Positions 38,833 to 47,453 of a stretch of DNA of 64,000 nucleotides are shown one piece after another. How positions within the stretch are numbered: the first letter of the stretch is position 1; each line of letters begins with the position of its first letter. A program made the position numbers and the translations under genes. The stretch comes from a virus. The stretch covers positions 62,001-126,000 of IMG/VR virus record IMGVR_UViG_3300024348_000001; one strand, written 5' to 3'. Under the pieces are notes generated by a model. It was not told the origin of the DNA, made no database searches, and saw only the letters and a list, made by a program, of their open reading frames with translations.

Positions 38833-40328
38833 TAATTACACCCACATCCAAATGGTTCTTTAGCGGGATTAGCCGGTACCAGTTTAAATTCCAACGCACG
38901 TGTTGTTGGGGTGGATATTCCTTCGGCAGCCCACAAAGCCGACAATGCCGCAGGGACTTCAATTACTTCACCCACACACGTATCGGGCGAGTATGCAGTA
39001 TCCTCAAAATGTACACTAACGTACACACCATAACTGTCGGAATCGGAACAGGTTGCGCACAAACGTAATCGCGCTAAAATCGTATCTTGAGCTTTTACTA
39101 ATTCCGGTTGGTATGAAAATACAGGCCATGCTTCTGTAGGTAAAAGTTCTTCTTCATTTGCAGTGCCAAATTGCGCAAACGACCGTAAAATTGTTGCGGT
39201 AGCTGGTACGGCAGTAGGTACTCCGCCGACGTACCTAAAAAAAGTAAAACGCATTTCAGGTTGTATGACACAACATTCTGAATAATTGCAATAAGTTGCA
39301 CCGACAAAAAAACGACATTCTGTTTCAGCTGTAAATATTACTTGGAGTGACCGTTTTCCTCGACAATCAGCGGCGGCATCCCAGCGCGCAACATTACTTA
39401 CAAATTGATCTCGGACCGTTTCGGCAGTTGTTGCTATCGTTGCGTAACGATCCCACAACACTTTCAAACCTCGATACGTTCTCACAAAATAATTACAAGC
39501 CTGACAAGGCTGACAATCGTTAAAAACTCTAAAACTGTGCCGTGTAGTATCAGAGGCAAACATGCCCACGGGTTCTGCTTCACCGTAATCTACAGTGGCC
39601 CGGCGTTGACCACGATAACACGCATCCCATTGCATGTTGAAATTACCAAACGCATCCGGACCGATTTGATTAATGGTACGTATCGGTTGTGCATCAGGAT
39701 CGCAGCCTGTAAGTCTTCCTAAACCGGCACCGGGTACGCCATCGATAAGAAAACGTGTTTTAAATCGGCCACCGTCGTCGTTGGTTACATCTTGTGGTTC
39801 CAGTACAACGTTATATCCTGCATATAATGCAAGAGCTCCGCCTTGGGCATCTAACCCTACGCGAACAGTCTCAAGTCGTTTTGGTACTTTGCTGTACGTA
39901 CGTGGATCTAATGGTTCTGTTGCAATTGTCCATGTGTTTAGCGGTAAAGTTTGAAAGCATGGTTTATGTAAAACTAGACGCAACACCCCAGTATCATTTA
40001 ACATTTCGCAGATAAGACGATCTGTACCCCATGCTTGTCCGGCTCCAAGTGTTCCGGAAAATACAATTGCATTGTCTTTGTCTCTAATATTTACAGTGCC
40101 TGCGGGAACAGGAGATACGGCTGTCGGATAAATGCTGATGTAAAACGGCGCATTTATGTAGCACGTGTCGTCTGCGTACGACAGATAAACATCAAGTAAC
40201 GCCCAACCTAATTCAGATTGCTGTACAAAAGGATAATCTGATCCGTTACCGGGAGCTTGGTTAATACCAATACGCGTAAGTGTTGCGCAGGCGGGAACAG
40301 ACACAGGCAATCTCCTTAGGTAGCGCAA
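38832..40328 (-). CDS. Cys-rich tail-tip-type protein (498 aa)
   Basis: A related N-terminal region (GSDYPFVQQSELGWALLDVY) without the Arg/Lys-Tyr-Pro box is followed by an IRTINQIGPDAFGNFNMQWDACYR segment. The second half contains clustered Cys pairs (CQPCQAC, CNYSECC, CATCSD), some likely to bind metal or make disulfides. Its stop overlaps the start of the LamG-like gene (TAATG). It is predicted to be part of the tail tip, but no named family is recognised. Confidence 0.55.
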   Translation of the reverse strand: MRYLRRLPVSVPACATLTRIGINQAPGNGSDYPFVQQSELGWALLDVYLSYADDTCYINAPFYISIYPTAVSPVPAGTVNIRDKDNAIVFSGTLGAGQAWGTDRLICEMLNDTGVLRLVLHKPCFQTLPLNTWTIATEPLDPRTYSKVPKRLETVRVGLDAQGGALALYAGYNVVLEPQDVTNDDGGRFKTRFLIDGVPGAGLGRLTGCDPDAQPIRTINQIGPDAFGNFNMQWDACYRGQRRATVDYGEAEPVGMFASDTTRHSFRVFNDCQPCQACNYFVRTYRGLKVLWDRYATIATTAETVRDQFVSNVARWDAAADCRGKRSLQVIFTAETECRFFVGATYCNYSECCVIQPEMRFTFFRYVGGVPTAVPATATILRSFAQFGTANEEELLPTEAWPVFSYQPELVKAQDTILARLRLCATCSDSDSYGVYVSVHFEDTAYSPDTCVGEVIEVPAALSALWAAEGISTPTTRALEFKLVPANPAKEPFGCGCN

Positions 40329-41275
40329 CTCCTGTCATTCAAACGCGAACCCAATACCACCATGTCCATGGTTTGAACAGAGATTTGCAAACGCGACAGA
40401 AAACCTTCAATATTAGTGGCTTGCTGCGCCAAGCGTTCTAAATCTTGCGTGATTCGTTCGAGTTCCGTTGCCCCACAACACGGGCTTGCACACGTATCGA
40501 CAAACTTAACACCATTAGTAATTGGCTCAATTTGCAAACAATCTGTACCTGCAAAACTAAAACCACCTGCCGTCGTTGCAGGCACACCGTTAATCGTTTT
40601 AATAGGTGTAGTCAACGCAGCGTCGCCATAACACGTGCAATCTTCTACAGAACCTTCGCCCTGAATAAAATTAATGCGAATTCTTGCCAGATCCCCATCA
40701 ACTACTACAGGCACAAGCTGGCAATTATTTCCAGCAACTAATTCAACGTCACCGTAAAATTTACCGGATGCTTGCGCACCATTAATTAACGTAATAGAAC
40801 TGACGCCTGTAATAATTGGTCTAATTGCATCTGGATCTAACTGGCTTGCGACAAACTCAAAAAACCAGCTACCCGAAGGTTGCAAATCTATTCCCGTCAA
40901 TTTGCCGATAACAATCTTTCCCGCAGTGTCAGAAAAACTACCGACACCGCCCAAAGAAAACACGACGTTTTTAGCGCCAGTTGCAAATGATTGCCGTGGA
41001 ATTAATGCCGTGGCTGCATCAACAGGATCGCCAGAAACTGGCGCATAGCCGACGATCACAGCATACCCGATGGAATAAGCATCTATACGTTTAATAAAGA
41101 ACCGACCGCTAGCTACGTTTAATCCAGCGTGAATGGGTAAGTCTAATTCGACAATAAAATCTTCTGGAATTGTAAAACTGCTAGACGTATCTGTACCAGT
41201 AGCGGTATCTGCCAACGGATAATTCCGTTGACTGTTGTGATTTAGAAACTCTAAATTCCAATTGCCGACAGGCAT
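40316..41275 (-). CDS. Tail-tip-type protein, family member 4 with coiled coil (319 aa)
   Basis: N-terminal box EFLNHNSQRNYPLADTAT, then a beta domain. A PIKTINGVPATTAGGFSFAG and DCLQIEPITNGVKFVDTC segment follows, then CCGATELERI leading into a C-terminal coiled coil (LERLAQQATNIEGFLSRLQ). This domain order is the clearest version of the family. Likely trimeric or dimeric fibre base; virion component. Confidence 0.6.
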   Translation of the reverse strand: MPVGNWNLEFLNHNSQRNYPLADTATGTDTSSSFTIPEDFIVELDLPIHAGLNVASGRFFIKRIDAYSIGYAVIVGYAPVSGDPVDAATALIPRQSFATGAKNVVFSLGGVGSFSDTAGKIVIGKLTGIDLQPSGSWFFEFVASQLDPDAIRPIITGVSSITLINGAQASGKFYGDVELVAGNNCQLVPVVVDGDLARIRINFIQGEGSVEDCTCYGDAALTTPIKTINGVPATTAGGFSFAGTDCLQIEPITNGVKFVDTCASPCCGATELERITQDLERLAQQATNIEGFLSRLQISVQTMDMVVLGSRLNDRSCAT

Positions 41276-41293
41276 GAGTATTCTCCTGTCTTG

Positions 41294-43090
41294 TTACGAC
41301 GCAGATAAAATTCCAGTCATTTGCAAAATACCAACTTCTCCAGCGTAAGCATCTTCGCTGCGCTGAACTGTAAATAACAGGGTATCGCCGTCTGCAACAG
41401 CAAAACTTGTGCTTGTAACGTCAATATATTTATTACTTGCGCCTAATGTGGCTGTTGTAACAATAGTGACAGGAAATTCACTAGCGGCCAAAGGAAGTGC
41501 TACCGACGCCCCTGTTGCCGGCTTTGGCAATCGTCGCGCCGTGACTGTAAGACTCGGTAAATTTCCAACGGCACGACCAAGAATACGCAACTTAAGAGAA
41601 ATAACAGGTGAAACAAAACCAGTTGAGCTCGGAACATGTAACTTACACCTAATAGACGTTTCACTTGCGGCAGGGAAACCAAGATAAGTTACGTCTTCGT
41701 AAAATTGTTCTTCCACGCCGTCTAAACGTATTAACTGGACTTCAATTTCTCGCGATTCAGTCGGAACCACGGAGATTTCCACAGGACCTTGATAAAGCCA
41801 AGGACTGCTGGCACTGCCAACTACTAAACGGCGACGAGACGGACTGGATAACGATACCGAAGAGCTCAGCGTGTACAGACCTTCACAAACAGGTCCTTGC
41901 GTAAATGAATTACCTGTAATTTCTTTAAGGACTTGATAACCTGTAGCACCTGTTGTCGCTAAAAAATTAAGATCCAAGTCAATATTTAACGCGCCTAAAG
42001 ACCCTGCGGTTCCGTCTGTGCAGGTGATGACAAGGCGCGGATCTAAAGACTTAAGGCTAGTAACTACAGTAGCATCGGTAGCAAATGACGGTTTAGTAAA
42101 CCAAATACGCATAGACATTTGCTGTCGGCGTGGGCACTCGGCATCGGGTGGATCTGACAAGCTTGTAGAAAAACCCGGAGAATTATATGCAGTTGGCCAC
42201 GGTACGTCATCGTAACAGTCTGACATCCACCAAATACCGTTACGATCAACAACACACGCTTCGTTTATGCCTAAATTGATTCCTGCGGCACCTAAGAATG
42301 TAATATATCCGCGATCCCATTCTACATATGCTTCAGTTACAGGAATAGGCGGCCATACATTTTGCAATTCCGAATGCGCCGACAGGTTGTAGCCAAACAT
42401 GGCGCCTGCGGGAGCTTTGCCGTTAAAAATTGGATCCCCAGCAGGTAACCATCCCGGTAAGGTTGAATCCGCAAGCGTAATGACGTGCCGATCGCCTGAA
42501 GCCGGTTCTGCGTATGCTCCGGCAGGAGCGCATACCAAATCAAACTTATAGTGCACGTGCCTGTCGATGAAATCTGCAAACTGCGGCAACACCAGCACGT
42601 TACCGTTGCCATCCGCACGCAATACGGGAACGGTTACAGGTGTCCGCGTATTAACAAGCTTGCCGGGAGTTGACCCCGATAAGTAATACAATCCCGCAGT
42701 TACGGTACCCGTGACGGCTTCATTCAAGTTCAACGCTGAATAGCCTGATACAAGAATGTCAGCAGAAGTGGCTGACAGTTTTTGAAGAACGACACCCCAC
42801 ACCTGCGCTGATTCTGCCGCAACGACATGCCCGTTGACGGTACCGCTTGCAACAGCCGATAAAGCTTGCTCAAAGACTTGACTTGACGATGAGAAGTAAA
42901 CAGGCTGTCCAACTTTAACAGCAGAGGCTACTGCGGTCTTACGGATAACAATTGTTGAACCAACGCCAGACGCACCTAAAACTTCCCATATGTAATTAAT
43001 ATTTTGCTGAAGCTGTGCGGTGGGCCGGTTGGTTACACCAGCTGAAACGGGTTCACCGTCGCGCACGAAATTGATGTATTCGTTTAACAC
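41294..43090 (-). CDS. Large tail or fibre protein (598 aa)
   Basis: A GTG start at 43090 with AAGGAG upstream is preferred; it removes a 47-base overlap with the preceding gene. The N-terminal LNEYINFVRDGEPVSAGVTNRPTAQL resembles a short fibre-attachment helix common in phage tails, then TNPGQ-like beta segments and a long beta-rich region. The C-terminus is Ala/Val/Ser-rich. Likely structural; no named family. Confidence 0.55.
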   Translation of the reverse strand: MLNEYINFVRDGEPVSAGVTNRPTAQLQQNINYIWEVLGASGVGSTIVIRKTAVASAVKVGQPVYFSSSSQVFEQALSAVASGTVNGHVVAAESAQVWGVVLQKLSATSADILVSGYSALNLNEAVTGTVTAGLYYLSGSTPGKLVNTRTPVTVPVLRADGNGNVLVLPQFADFIDRHVHYKFDLVCAPAGAYAEPASGDRHVITLADSTLPGWLPAGDPIFNGKAPAGAMFGYNLSAHSELQNVWPPIPVTEAYVEWDRGYITFLGAAGINLGINEACVVDRNGIWWMSDCYDDVPWPTAYNSPGFSTSLSDPPDAECPRRQQMSMRIWFTKPSFATDATVVTSLKSLDPRLVITCTDGTAGSLGALNIDLDLNFLATTGATGYQVLKEITGNSFTQGPVCEGLYTLSSSVSLSSPSRRRLVVGSASSPWLYQGPVEISVVPTESREIEVQLIRLDGVEEQFYEDVTYLGFPAASETSIRCKLHVPSSTGFVSPVISLKLRILGRAVGNLPSLTVTARRLPKPATGASVALPLAASEFPVTIVTTATLGASNKYIDVTSTSFAVADGDTLLFTVQRSEDAYAGEVGILQMTGILSAS

Positions 43091-43103
43091 GCTGGTGTTC
43101 TCC

Positions 43104-43694
43104 TTAGCGCAACTGGAGCTTCCATTCCAAACCAATTTGGCTGGAAACAAGCTTTAGTTGTTGCAAGCTGGTTGACAGATAGAACCGGCTAAATACCAAA
43201 TCTCTCGTAGCATCGGCTTCGTCCACGATGGCAACGAGTGCAGCCCCAAAAACTTTACTGTTGCTGGCATCCGAGAATGGCCGGCCGTGTACGCCGACAA
43301 CGCCTGTGGTTTGTGCAAAAAATACAGGCTGATTTCCCTTGGGATATGCAACCTCGTCGGTGCTGATGACTTGCGCCGACACCAACGGTATGCGCAGGTA
43401 ATCTCTGTTAGGCGTACCAATCAGCCCAGTGTAGTAATCGATACCGGCTGAAGATTCTCTGCCGTAACTGGGCACAACTACCGTATCTTCTGCGGAAGCC
43501 ACATTCTCGTATTCGATGTACATACCCGAAATGCGATACTGCTTTTCACCGGTCGTCAGCAATTGGGCAGCAATTGCTGCCCATTCGTATAGAACGGTAT
43601 TAGGTTGCCACGACGTAATAGGCGTGATTTTATTTGGCTCTACGTTGTGGAGCCGTACCATGCCAGTAGGAGGTTGGATCTTGTCAGTGGTCAT
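43104..43694 (-). CDS. Tail-associated protein (196 aa)
   Basis: Beta-rich protein with the segment VLYEWAAIAAQLLTTGEKQYRISGMYIEYENV, seen in small phage proteins next to fibre genes. Good Shine-Dalgarno context, overlapping the stop of the preceding gene by four bases. No named family is recognised. Confidence 0.55.
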   Translation of the reverse strand: MTTDKIQPPTGMVRLHNVEPNKITPITSWQPNTVLYEWAAIAAQLLTTGEKQYRISGMYIEYENVASAEDTVVVPSYGRESSAGIDYYTGLIGTPNRDYLRIPLVSAQVISTDEVAYPKGNQPVFFAQTTGVVGVHGRPFSDASNSKVFGAALVAIVDEADATRDLVFSRFYLSTSLQQLKLVSSQIGLEWKLQLR

Positions 43695-45208
43695 TCGCAG
43701 CGTCCTTGAATTAGTCGAATCGTGACATCCTGATCATCCACCAAAGTATCGGCATCTATTATTTCTTCAACACTATTCCCAAAATAAACCAGCACGTCTT
43801 CTTCAACGAGCCCGGCATCTGTTGAACTGATACCGTCCATCGTAATCTGGTCAGTTTCAGCATCCAACGCAATAAGCACCATTACGCCGATATGCGGTGG
43901 TACGATACGTCGCAACGCGTAAGTAAGGTTTAATCTTAACGCATTTGAGCCAAATTTCGACGGTCTAAGTACAAGCAGTATAAAGTTGTTGCGCAAAATG
44001 TTTCTAGTCAGGAACAACAGTGGATTAATTGTTGCCGGAAGTGCCAAAGGTCCGGGCTGTCCTGTTTTAACGGTGCGACTATCTAACAGCATTGCCAAGG
44101 TTGCCCCTGCGGCTACACCTCGGTCATGCGTGTCTTGCCAGAACTTTTCAACGTCGCCGGGATTACCTTGCACAGGGAATTCAAACGCTGTGTATCCGTC
44201 GTCTTTGGTGTACACATTAGTTGCGTATGTTTTATTTTCAAACACGATGTCTTGATAAATACCAGACACCATGAAGTTTTTCCCGATAGCTAATGCTTTG
44301 ACGCTATCAGGCAATTCCCCACGATTAAAACCGTAAATTTGCAACGTATCCGTTAAAGGCTGTCCTTGTTTTAACTGATCGCCTACTGTGACAAGTAACG
44401 TGGCTCCAAGCGCATACCCATACACGTTTTTATCCGTTACCACCCAACTTTTATTTTGAAAATCAAAAATCTGAGTCACGATTTCATCATTTGTTTTGGT
44501 TAACGGTACGTCAGCAAAAGCTTCCAACAGATGGTCCAAGGCACGAGCAGATGTACCCTCAATCATGGAATCGTAATTAGCATTTATAAAATCGCGGTAC
44601 GTGTGCGACGATTTTTGTTCTTGTGAAATGACGTATCCAAACTGATAGAAAAGATCACGCTCATCCCATTCGCTACCAAAGACCCACAACGTAAATTTGC
44701 CGTCTTCTGTAATGATGTTTGGATTGGATGCGGGATCTTCCAAGAAAAGAATTACACCATCCTGTACTACGTAATCTGATCCGTTAATTGCCGTATAACT
44801 GGCCGCTGACAATCTGTTACTCAGCGCGGGCACTACGCTTAATTTGGCGGGCAGTGGATACGTTGTGTATTGCAGCGCCTGTGTTTGTCCATACGTTACG
44901 CCTTGTCCGTAAGTATCCATACCGACGCCGTAACGTGTGCGGTTAAGAATTGTTTGATTGCGTTGTGCAGTGTCAAACGTCAAAAGATGCCATTCTAATT
45001 TGCGTAAAGGCTTAAGTTTTAGCCGACTGACTGACGCCAACAATTCATCAAAATTCTGTGTGATTTGTTTATCGCGGGCAGCGCGAGCAACAAATAATGA
45101 TTTGACTTGCTCCGATTGTGCAAACAAGTCTGCCCAGAAATTACCAACGGTATTTAGCAATACGGATGAGTCGTCTAAGTCATCTTTTGGATAAATTGGC
45201 AGTGACAT
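43691..45208 (-). CDS. Baseplate-associated protein (505 aa)
   Basis: Acidic, mixed alpha/beta protein. The N-terminus (PIYPKDDLDDSSVLLNTVG) and a helix (LFVARAARDKQITQNFDELLASVSRL) resemble baseplate wedge-like components that follow J-like proteins. The C-terminal part has a FLTRNILRNNFILLVLRPSKF segment. No named family is recognised. It is the first gene downstream of the 45228-45250 terminator. Confidence 0.5.
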   Translation of the reverse strand: MSLPIYPKDDLDDSSVLLNTVGNFWADLFAQSEQVKSLFVARAARDKQITQNFDELLASVSRLKLKPLRKLEWHLLTFDTAQRNQTILNRTRYGVGMDTYGQGVTYGQTQALQYTTYPLPAKLSVVPALSNRLSAASYTAINGSDYVVQDGVILFLEDPASNPNIITEDGKFTLWVFGSEWDERDLFYQFGYVISQEQKSSHTYRDFINANYDSMIEGTSARALDHLLEAFADVPLTKTNDEIVTQIFDFQNKSWVVTDKNVYGYALGATLLVTVGDQLKQGQPLTDTLQIYGFNRGELPDSVKALAIGKNFMVSGIYQDIVFENKTYATNVYTKDDGYTAFEFPVQGNPGDVEKFWQDTHDRGVAAGATLAMLLDSRTVKTGQPGPLALPATINPLLFLTRNILRNNFILLVLRPSKFGSNALRLNLTYALRRIVPPHIGVMVLIALDAETDQITMDGISSTDAGLVEEDVLVYFGNSVEEIIDADTLVDDQDVTIRLIQGRCE

Positions 45209-45227
45209 GATGACTTCCTGAAAAGAA

Positions 45228-45250
45228 ACGGGCGGCTTTGGGCCGCCCGT
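45228..45250 (-). terminator. Strong terminator between tail modules
   Basis: ACGGGCGGC (45228-45236) and GCCGCCCGT (45242-45250) form a perfect 9-bp stem with a five-base loop. On the minus strand TTTCTTTTC follows. It separates the baseplate genes upstream from the fibre-type genes downstream. Confidence 0.8.
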
Positions 45251-45273
45251 CAGAACAGCGTTATTTCATCTTA

Positions 45274-45702
45274 TCATTCAATCGACAAGGAGCGAGCAAA
45301 CACGTCAGCTTCCGCCTTAATGTTGGTTGGATCAAGCGCACCAATCACATCAGCTTGTGTTGGAACCAAACGTTCCCAGATCAAATCAAGCAACGCACCG
45401 GTGATAAAGGTGCTCAATGAATCTACCAACGCAAGCAACGTTGTGTCGCTGAGCTGATCGCGCAGCAGATTGATAATTTGCTGTACAACAAACCTGAGCT
45501 GATCAGGTGCTGCGTATGCTAACCCGCCAAGGACATCAACGTCCGAATCCGCTACACGAAACTTTGCTGCCAACTGTGGGACTACTTTGTTGTCCACAAT
45601 GGTTTTCAGCAACTTGAGTACTAAACGTGCAGGAAAGGGCAAGAACTCACCCGCTGCTGAAAAAATGACATCAACAATGCTTTGAAGCTTAGCAGTATCC
45701 AC
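45274..45702 (-). CDS. Unknown small virion-region protein (142 aa)
   Basis: A GTG start at 45702 is chosen because AAGGAG lies six bases upstream; a longer frame to 45792 would overlap the protease gene. The protein is helical, hydrophobic and acidic (LQSIVDVIFSAAGEFLPFPARLVLKLL). It could be an internal or accessory structural protein; no family is recognised. Confidence 0.55.
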   Translation of the reverse strand: MDTAKLQSIVDVIFSAAGEFLPFPARLVLKLLKTIVDNKVVPQLAAKFRVADSDVDVLGGLAYAAPDQLRFVVQQIINLLRDQLSDTTLLALVDSLSTFITGALLDLIWERLVPTQADVIGALDPTNIKAEADVFARSLSIE

Positions 45703-45712
45703 AAGAAACTCC

Positions 45713-46648
45713 TTACTTGGTGTTATTCCACAATTTAAACAAAGAAGCATCAACATCCTGTGACTTAGGTTGATAGTATTGGCAGAAGGCAAAAACTTCG
45801 CCGGATGAAATCATTCCTTCCAGTGCCTTGCGGGTAATACGTAGGCAACCGGCAGGCAATTGGGTTTTATCGTAAAAGTCGTAAAGCTTTCCGTGCACAT
45901 CACCCCACGAATTACGAATAATTGCGTAAGGTTCTTTCCATTCGTCATCGATGTCCAGAATGCACATCTGATGTCCCCATTTACCTGACTGTTGGTGGAA
46001 ACCACTAGAGTCAGGCAGCATGGAGAAACCGTAGTTACTGGCGACTGTCATGCCGTAACCATTAACACTGTAAGTCACGGCGTCTTCCCATGATTTGATC
46101 TCAACGGCAGATCTAATCAGGAAGTTCTTGCCAACGTCCAGCATCCCAGCAGGTGGACCGGACTTACCCCACGCCCGAGCGATAGATCCCGAGTACGGCG
46201 GCACTTTGTCTTCACCGAAATAGATGGTCCCGTATGCCATTACGGCTGCGGCCATCCAGCTCCCGTAAGAACCGTCACCGTTACCAGCTTTGCCTTTACC
46301 AACCTGCACGCGGGATGTGCCGTAGTAATAAGGCGGGAACGGGTCTTTCCAAATCTCGCTCTCATTGCGGACGACGATATCTACGCAACCCGTAACTGCG
46401 GCGGCATTGCGAGCTCCCCAAGAAACGCAATCGCCCACTTCTTGGGGAATATTCTTAATGTCCTTGCCGTCTAAAGCTTTACGCACAGCTTTATAATTGG
46501 ATGATTTACGCGCGCGACCGGGCTCAAGTATTAATCGATTTTGTATAAAATTATAGGTACTTCTAATTCCAGCAAATTCTTCTGCTGCGCCCTCTTCCGA
46601 CCATCCCCTCGTTGTACCGTCGATATATTCGTCGATGATTGACATCAT
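45713..46648 (-). CDS. Papain-like (C1-type) cysteine protease (311 aa)
   Basis: The catalytic Cys sits in VGDCVSWGARN (about residue 74 from Met 46648), the His in KWGHQMCIL (about 226) and the Asn in IIRNSWGD (about 246). This is the C1 papain order Cys-His-Asn. No signal peptide is visible. In the tail module it could process virion proteins or attack the host surface during entry. The start at 46648 has GGAGAG upstream; 46645 is an alternative. Confidence 0.75.
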   Translation of the reverse strand: MMSIIDEYIDGTTRGWSEEGAAEEFAGIRSTYNFIQNRLILEPGRARKSSNYKAVRKALDGKDIKNIPQEVGDCVSWGARNAAAVTGCVDIVVRNESEIWKDPFPPYYYGTSRVQVGKGKAGNGDGSYGSWMAAAVMAYGTIYFGEDKVPPYSGSIARAWGKSGPPAGMLDVGKNFLIRSAVEIKSWEDAVTYSVNGYGMTVASNYGFSMLPDSSGFHQQSGKWGHQMCILDIDDEWKEPYAIIRNSWGDVHGKLYDFYDKTQLPAGCLRITRKALEGMISSGEVFAFCQYYQPKSQDVDASLFKLWNNTK

Positions 46649-46655
46649 ACTCTCC

Positions 46656-47372
46656 TTATTTAGCCGCCATTGCCGCAAAGCCGCTGCTAAGTTCTAAGAA
46701 TGCTACACGAAAATCTTCAGGCTTTACCAGTTTCTTGTCCCGGTTTAGTTTAAGCAATTCGTCCTGCAAAGCTACCGCACTTTTCTCCCATTTAGCTTTG
46801 TCCGCTGTCAGATTGGACAGTGTTGCGTCGTTTTGCTCGGTTACTGTTTGCAGAATCTTTGCGACTTGCGTCAAAGTACCTGCGCCGATTTGCGATGCTG
46901 TCACTCTAAAATTTTCAGCAAAAGCCGCAGCAACTTCTTTACGCCCCGCAGAAGCTGCAACACTACCGTCCACACTTTTGTAAATAAATGTACCGAGACC
47001 GTACGTCTCGTCATCGATCTTTGGTGTTGGAATTGGCATTGGTGGTACAGGGATGGGGGTGGGTGGAACTGGCTCAGGATTACCGTCGCCAACAACAACA
47101 GTGACAATGACCGGCAAACTTGGCTTGTCGGCAAGTGCGGTATACGCCAGCAATCGGTATTTTCCGGGTTTTACCGCAGTGACAACAGTTGCGGTAGTGT
47201 CATTAAGCAATGCAGCAGGAAACACGGACAGCCCATTGTCGAGCGGAAAGTATTGCACAATCTTGCCATCAGTCTTAGTGGGCCGCACAGCAATAAATTG
47301 CCCGGGAGCCCCTGTAAACGTAGCGGGCATTTCAATGTTTTGGCCACAAAGAGCCAGTATGAGCGCAAGCAT
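46656..47372 (-). CDS. Ig-like secreted/anchored protein (238 aa)
   Basis: The start at 47372 is preferred (GGGAG upstream). A very short hydrophobic N-terminus MLALILALCG suggests export or a lipid/short membrane anchor. A compact beta domain (TGAPGQFIAVRP...YFPLDNGLSVFPAALLN...YRLLAYTALADKPSLPVIVTVVVG) has an Ig-like pattern I associate with Planctomycetota and their phages. A Pro-rich linker and a C-terminal helical part follow. It sits next to the papain-like protease, a common pairing. Confidence 0.6.
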   Translation of the reverse strand: MLALILALCGQNIEMPATFTGAPGQFIAVRPTKTDGKIVQYFPLDNGLSVFPAALLNDTTATVVTAVKPGKYRLLAYTALADKPSLPVIVTVVVGDGNPEPVPPTPIPVPPMPIPTPKIDDETYGLGTFIYKSVDGSVAASAGRKEVAAAFAENFRVTASQIGAGTLTQVAKILQTVTEQNDATLSNLTADKAKWEKSAVALQDELLKLNRDKKLVKPEDFRVAFLELSSGFAAMAAK

Positions 47373-47453
47373 CGAATACTCCCTGTACAAAAGAGTCTAA
47401 CTTGTTGTGCAACATTATTACATGAAAAACAAGGCCTTTTGTCGATTCCTCAC

